From NCBI GenBank assembly GCA_017469925.1, contig JAFUFK010000016.1, positions 124,001-188,000 on the forward strand: a stretch of 64,000 nucleotides of DNA. The letters run 5' to 3'. Source of the stretch: Bacteroidaceae bacterium (lineage in GTDB: Bacteria; Bacteroidota; Bacteroidia; Bacteroidales; Bacteroidaceae). The position numbers and the translations under genes are program-made. This document shows positions 61,687-64,000 of the stretch, one piece after another (position 1 is the stretch's first letter; each line of letters opens with the position of its first letter). The notes under the pieces were generated by a model. It did not search any database. It had not been told where the DNA came from and saw only the letters and a program-made list of their open reading frames with translations.

Positions 61687-61859
61687 AAGTGACGATTTCG
61701 AAGCCCCGTAAATTCCTCGCGGTAGAAATACGTTGCAAAAATATACTGAAATTCGGTAACTACCAAATTCCAACCGTCAAGTGTTAAAAATCAAAAGTAA
61801 CTGAAAATGAGTAAGATATAAATAGTTGTTATCGGTCTTTCATGGTTATTATGACCTAT

Positions 61860-62738
61860 CTAAATACAATTACGGAAGGCCTTATATCCTATTTCCTTTA
61901 ATGTGCTTGGGAGAGAAATCGATTCCAAATTGCTACAGTTTTGAAAGGCACTATCTGAAATCTTACGAAGAGAGTTTCCCACGCTTATTTCCTTGAGGGC
62001 AGATCCACCGAAGGCTCCATACTCAAGAACTTCAAGACTATTAGGAAGAACGATTGTTTGTAGGGAAGATGCCCCAACAAACGCTCGATCACCTATAACT
62101 TTCACATTGTTTCCGACCTGTACCTTTTCCAACTTCTTACACGACTCAAAAGACCAATCCCCGATGGTGTCCACTTGATTGCCTATCGACACCTCGTTAA
62201 GATTGTCACAGAGTCCGAAAGCGCGGTAATGAATCGTCATGTCCTCTCCTTCGTGTATAAAATCACCTATAGTTACCTTCTCCAAAGAATCACAGTCTAG
62301 GAAGGCTGCGTTCATGATGTCTGTTACGGTGTAGGGGATATCAACTTCCTTAAGCTTTGTCTTATAGAAAGCGCTTGCATCTATAAATTTGAGTGAAAAA
62401 GGAAGATTAATATCTCTCAAACCGGTGTTCTCGAAAGCGTGATATCCAATCGAAACAATAGAGTTCGGCAATGTCACTGAAATGAGCGCTTCATTATCCC
62501 TAAAGGCTTCAGTTGCAATCGCGACTACTTTATAATTAATATTCTCTACATGAACGACCGCCGGAATAACAATGCTACCTGAGTATTCTTTTGAATAATC
62601 GAAAAACGGCCCCTCATATGTGACAGCCAACGAGTCCTGACCTATTATATTATAATATATGCCATCGACTTCGAAGTCATAGGCAAAAGAATAGGTCGAT
62701 ATAACAGAAAGAAAAAATAGAATAAATACCTTTCTCAT
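61860..62738 (-). pseudogene. BspA-like leucine-rich repeat protein, N-terminal half (interrupted)
   Basis: 292 residues from ATG 62738, with a good Shine-Dalgarno (AAGGAGAAAG) upstream. A signal peptide (MRKVFILFFLSVISTYSFA) leads into an N-terminal beta-domain (FEVDGIYYNIIGQDSLAVTY) and about eight BspA-type repeats (AFRDNEALISVTLPNSIVSI; AFENTGLRDINLPFSL; AFVGASSLQTIVLPNSLEVL). The frame stops at TAG 61860-61862, immediately after RNCI, where the element begins. The C-terminal half is at 29,254-30,822. As it stands the product lacks its C-terminal module and about half of its repeats. Confidence 0.88.
61862..61872. other. Right attachment site of the integrated element
   Basis: AAATACAATTA on the plus strand (TAATTGTATTT on the gene strand), matching the left site at 30,792-30,802 in 10 of 11 bases. 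Confidence 0.75.
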
Positions 62739-62750
62739 GATTCTTTCTCC

Positions 62751-62879
62751 TTACTTCTTCTCCTTATTCTTTTCGATAAGTGTTTGCACGAGTGACGAGA
62801 GGCCACTAAATAGTTTCCGGGTCGTCCACCAAAGGGCGCGGACGATGTCATGCAGGATTTCTTCTCCGATATTTCTCAT
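62751..62879 (-). CDS. Small amphipathic protein upstream of the BspA-like gene
   Basis: 42 residues: MRNIGEEILHDIVRALWWTT, then RKLFSGLSSLVQTLIEKNKE and KK. An amphipathic helix with two Trp and a positively charged tail fits a small membrane-associated protein. The TAA is 12 bases before the BspA-like ATG with its Shine-Dalgarno between them, and its start is 18 bases after the stop of the upstream membrane gene, so it is probably translated in that operon. No family is recognised. Confidence 0.55.
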   Translation of the reverse strand: MRNIGEEILHDIVRALWWTTRKLFSGLSSLVQTLIEKNKEKK

Positions 62880-62897
62880 TGTCGTAAGGTTTGGGGG

Positions 62898-64000
62898 TTA
62901 GATATATAAGATGTAGTTTCTCACGTAGTTGACGAGGGCTACTACCATGATGAGGGCGGCGGCCATGGCAATGACTATCACGGCCAGTCCCAGGGATATC
63001 CAGGTCTCCGAGTTGTCGGTGTCGGTGGTCGTGGTTCCGTCGCTCCAGTGCGTTACGGTCTTGTAGGTCTTCGCCGAGGCCACCATGCCCAGCGCTCCGG
63101 CCATGAGTCCGGTCATGAACTTACGCTTGTTGGTGTCCTTGCCCTTTAGTTCGTCGCTCCATCGCATGAAGAGGGGGCGCATGCTGGCCAAATAGTAGGT
63201 GCCGCCAGCGAAGACAAAGAGCAGTATGGGCATGAAGTTCTTGCTGCCAATAGCCATGACGAGCAGGATGATGCCTGCCACAGCCAGGAACGGCCAACTG
63301 CCACTGAACTCGCGTTTCTCGGCGTTGTTGAGAACCTCTGCATACTCGTTGTAATTAGCAACAAGCTCTGGGTCAGTGGGCGCCAGGGCTTCAATTTCCT
63401 GCATCAGTTGCTTCACCTTCTTCACCTGATTGTTCTTGGTGAAAGTGTAGAATGTCTCGCCCGTGCCGGATGTTCCTTTCGTAACGAGGTCATCGATGTG
63501 TTGTGTGCGACTCAGCATTTGGTCTTCCTCCTCTGTCGTAGGCTCACTGGTGAGACCAGCCGCCTGTCGCAAGGCGCGGAACTCCTCGACGTTGTGCTGC
63601 TGCAAAGGCTTGCGGAAGAAGTTTACGTATATCATGTGTGCAGCAATGGCGATGCAGAGGAGCACCTGCAAGATAAGCAGCAGGATGCCGAGGGCTGACT
63701 GGGCAAAATTGCGGTCTTTCTCCAGCTTGGCATTTAAGTGCTGTTGTAGTTCTTCGTTCTGGAGTTGCGTGAAGGACTTCTGCTGGTCGTCGGCTGGCTC
63801 TGCTTGTGCCGCTTCTCCCATCTGCAGGTTGCGCGATTCCTCTTGGTCGATGCTTTCAGCCCCCTCACGCAGGTGGCGACGTGTCAGCCAGTTGCCGTCG
63901 TTGTCCACTTCGCTATAGGTGTAGGTGTCGGTGTATCCTTCGCTGCCGTCGGCCATCGTTACGGTACGTTTCGAGAGCAAGCCCATATCGTCGTACTCGA
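62898..64000 (-). CDS. Membrane protein (5' end outside the window)
   Basis: An ATG at 63986 gives 362 residues (MGLLSKRTVTMADGSEGYTD), but the frame stays open to the window edge and the upstream codons read EYDD. The phrase YDDMGLLSKRTV followed by YSEVDNDGNWLTRRHLREG fits a repeated YDxxG/DGNW-type module, so the true start is probably outside. The rest has a helix at about 95-125 (SALGILLLILQVLLCIAIAA), a soluble segment, and several further helices (FLAVAGIILLVMAIGSKNF, PILLFVFAGGTYYLASM, WISLGLAVIVIAMAAALIMV). Its position ahead of the BspA-like gene and the SPFH genes suggests one original operon. The function is unknown. Confidence 0.7.
   Translation of the reverse strand, partial: EYDDMGLLSKRTVTMADGSEGYTDTYTYSEVDNDGNWLTRRHLREGAESIDQEESRNLQMGEAAQAEPADDQQKSFTQLQNEELQQHLNAKLEKDRNFAQSALGILLLILQVLLCIAIAAHMIYVNFFRKPLQQHNVEEFRALRQAAGLTSEPTTEEEDQMLSRTQHIDDLVTKGTSGTGETFYTFTKNNQVKKVKQLMQEIEALAPTDPELVANYNEYAEVLNNAEKREFSGSWPFLAVAGIILLVMAIGSKNFMPILLFVFAGGTYYLASMRPLFMRWSDELKGKDTNKRKFMTGLMAGALGMVASAKTYKTVTHWSDGTTTTDTDNSETWISLGLAVIVIAMAAALIMVVALVNYVRNYILYI

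Larger units (their letters stand above)
30799..61868. mobile_element. Integrative mobilizable element, about 31.07 kb, inserted in a BspA-like gene
   Basis: The two halves of one leucine-rich repeat gene flank this interval on the same strand. Joining them at TGTATTT gives RNCI-SLTS in frame and restores one repeat of exactly 23 residues (AFRNCISLTSVDLENGLCSL plus GSY) between two others of 23. The right end carries a tyrosine recombinase, a multi-HTH protein, an excisionase-like HTH protein, a MobV relaxase and a candidate oriT. There is no type IV secretion system, so transfer would need a helper. Cargo is a biosynthetic operon, an RND efflux operon, two AraC regulators and an Abi_2 gene. 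The exact ends are uncertain by the few bases of the repeated core. Confidence 0.82.

Overview
The window looks like a chromosome segment of a Bacteroidota bacterium, most likely a Prevotella-like member of the Bacteroidales. The evidence is the repeated TAnnTTTG-type -7 promoter element (some with TTTG about 18-20 bases upstream), the lack of strong Shine-Dalgarno sequences at most starts, BspA-like leucine-rich repeat proteins, a DUF4491 protein, and typical Bacteroidota gene orders such as grpE-dnaJ-folC and pyrB-pyrI-glyA.

Positions 1-30,800 and 61,870-64,000 are host backbone. From left to right they hold a sugar transporter and galM; a repeat-rich intergenic stretch; folC, dnaJ and grpE; threonine aldolase; an ABC-F ATPase and cytidine deaminase; a secreted glucosaminidase with LysM domains; tRNA-Pro(TGG); a MATE transporter; a GH35 beta-galactosidase; glyA, pyrI and pyrB; a class A penicillin-binding protein; kdsB; a MORN-repeat protein; glgB; and a membrane-protein operon (SPFH, transmembrane and zinc-ribbon proteins) that recalls the Bacillus YdjGHI set.

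The main result is that positions 30,799-61,868 (about 31.07 kb) appear to be one integrated element. The N-terminal half of a BspA-like gene (62,738 to 61,860) and its C-terminal half (30,822 to 29,254) lie on the same strand on either side of it. Joining them at a shared TGTATTT restores the reading frame and an exact 23-residue leucine-rich repeat. A tyrosine recombinase, a multi-helix-turn-helix protein, a MobV relaxase and a candidate oriT sit at the right end, so this is best read as an integrative mobilizable element.

Its cargo runs as follows. First is an AraC-led operon for a type II fatty-acid or polyene-like product (GNAT-like protein, ketosynthase, ACP, hotdog dehydratase-like protein, MMPL exporter, CrtI-like oxidoreductase, ketoreductase, LolA-like protein, flippase-like protein, CDP-alcohol phosphatidyltransferase). 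Next is an RND efflux operon with lipid-modifying enzymes, then a divergent AraC regulator and a patatin/beta-barrel protein. Last is an Abi_2 HEPN ribonuclease-like gene with a structured leader and, beyond it, a 216-base region with eight nested or adjacent stems that looks like an unannotated structured RNA or a single-strand origin.

Two families of short repeats are scattered through both host and element and sit in frame inside several proteins: a GC-rich palindromic repeat with a CCCTCCC/GGGAGGG core (MATE, MMPL, TolC, the RND C-terminus), and A/T-rich microrepeats (FolC, TolC, the MORN protein signal peptide).
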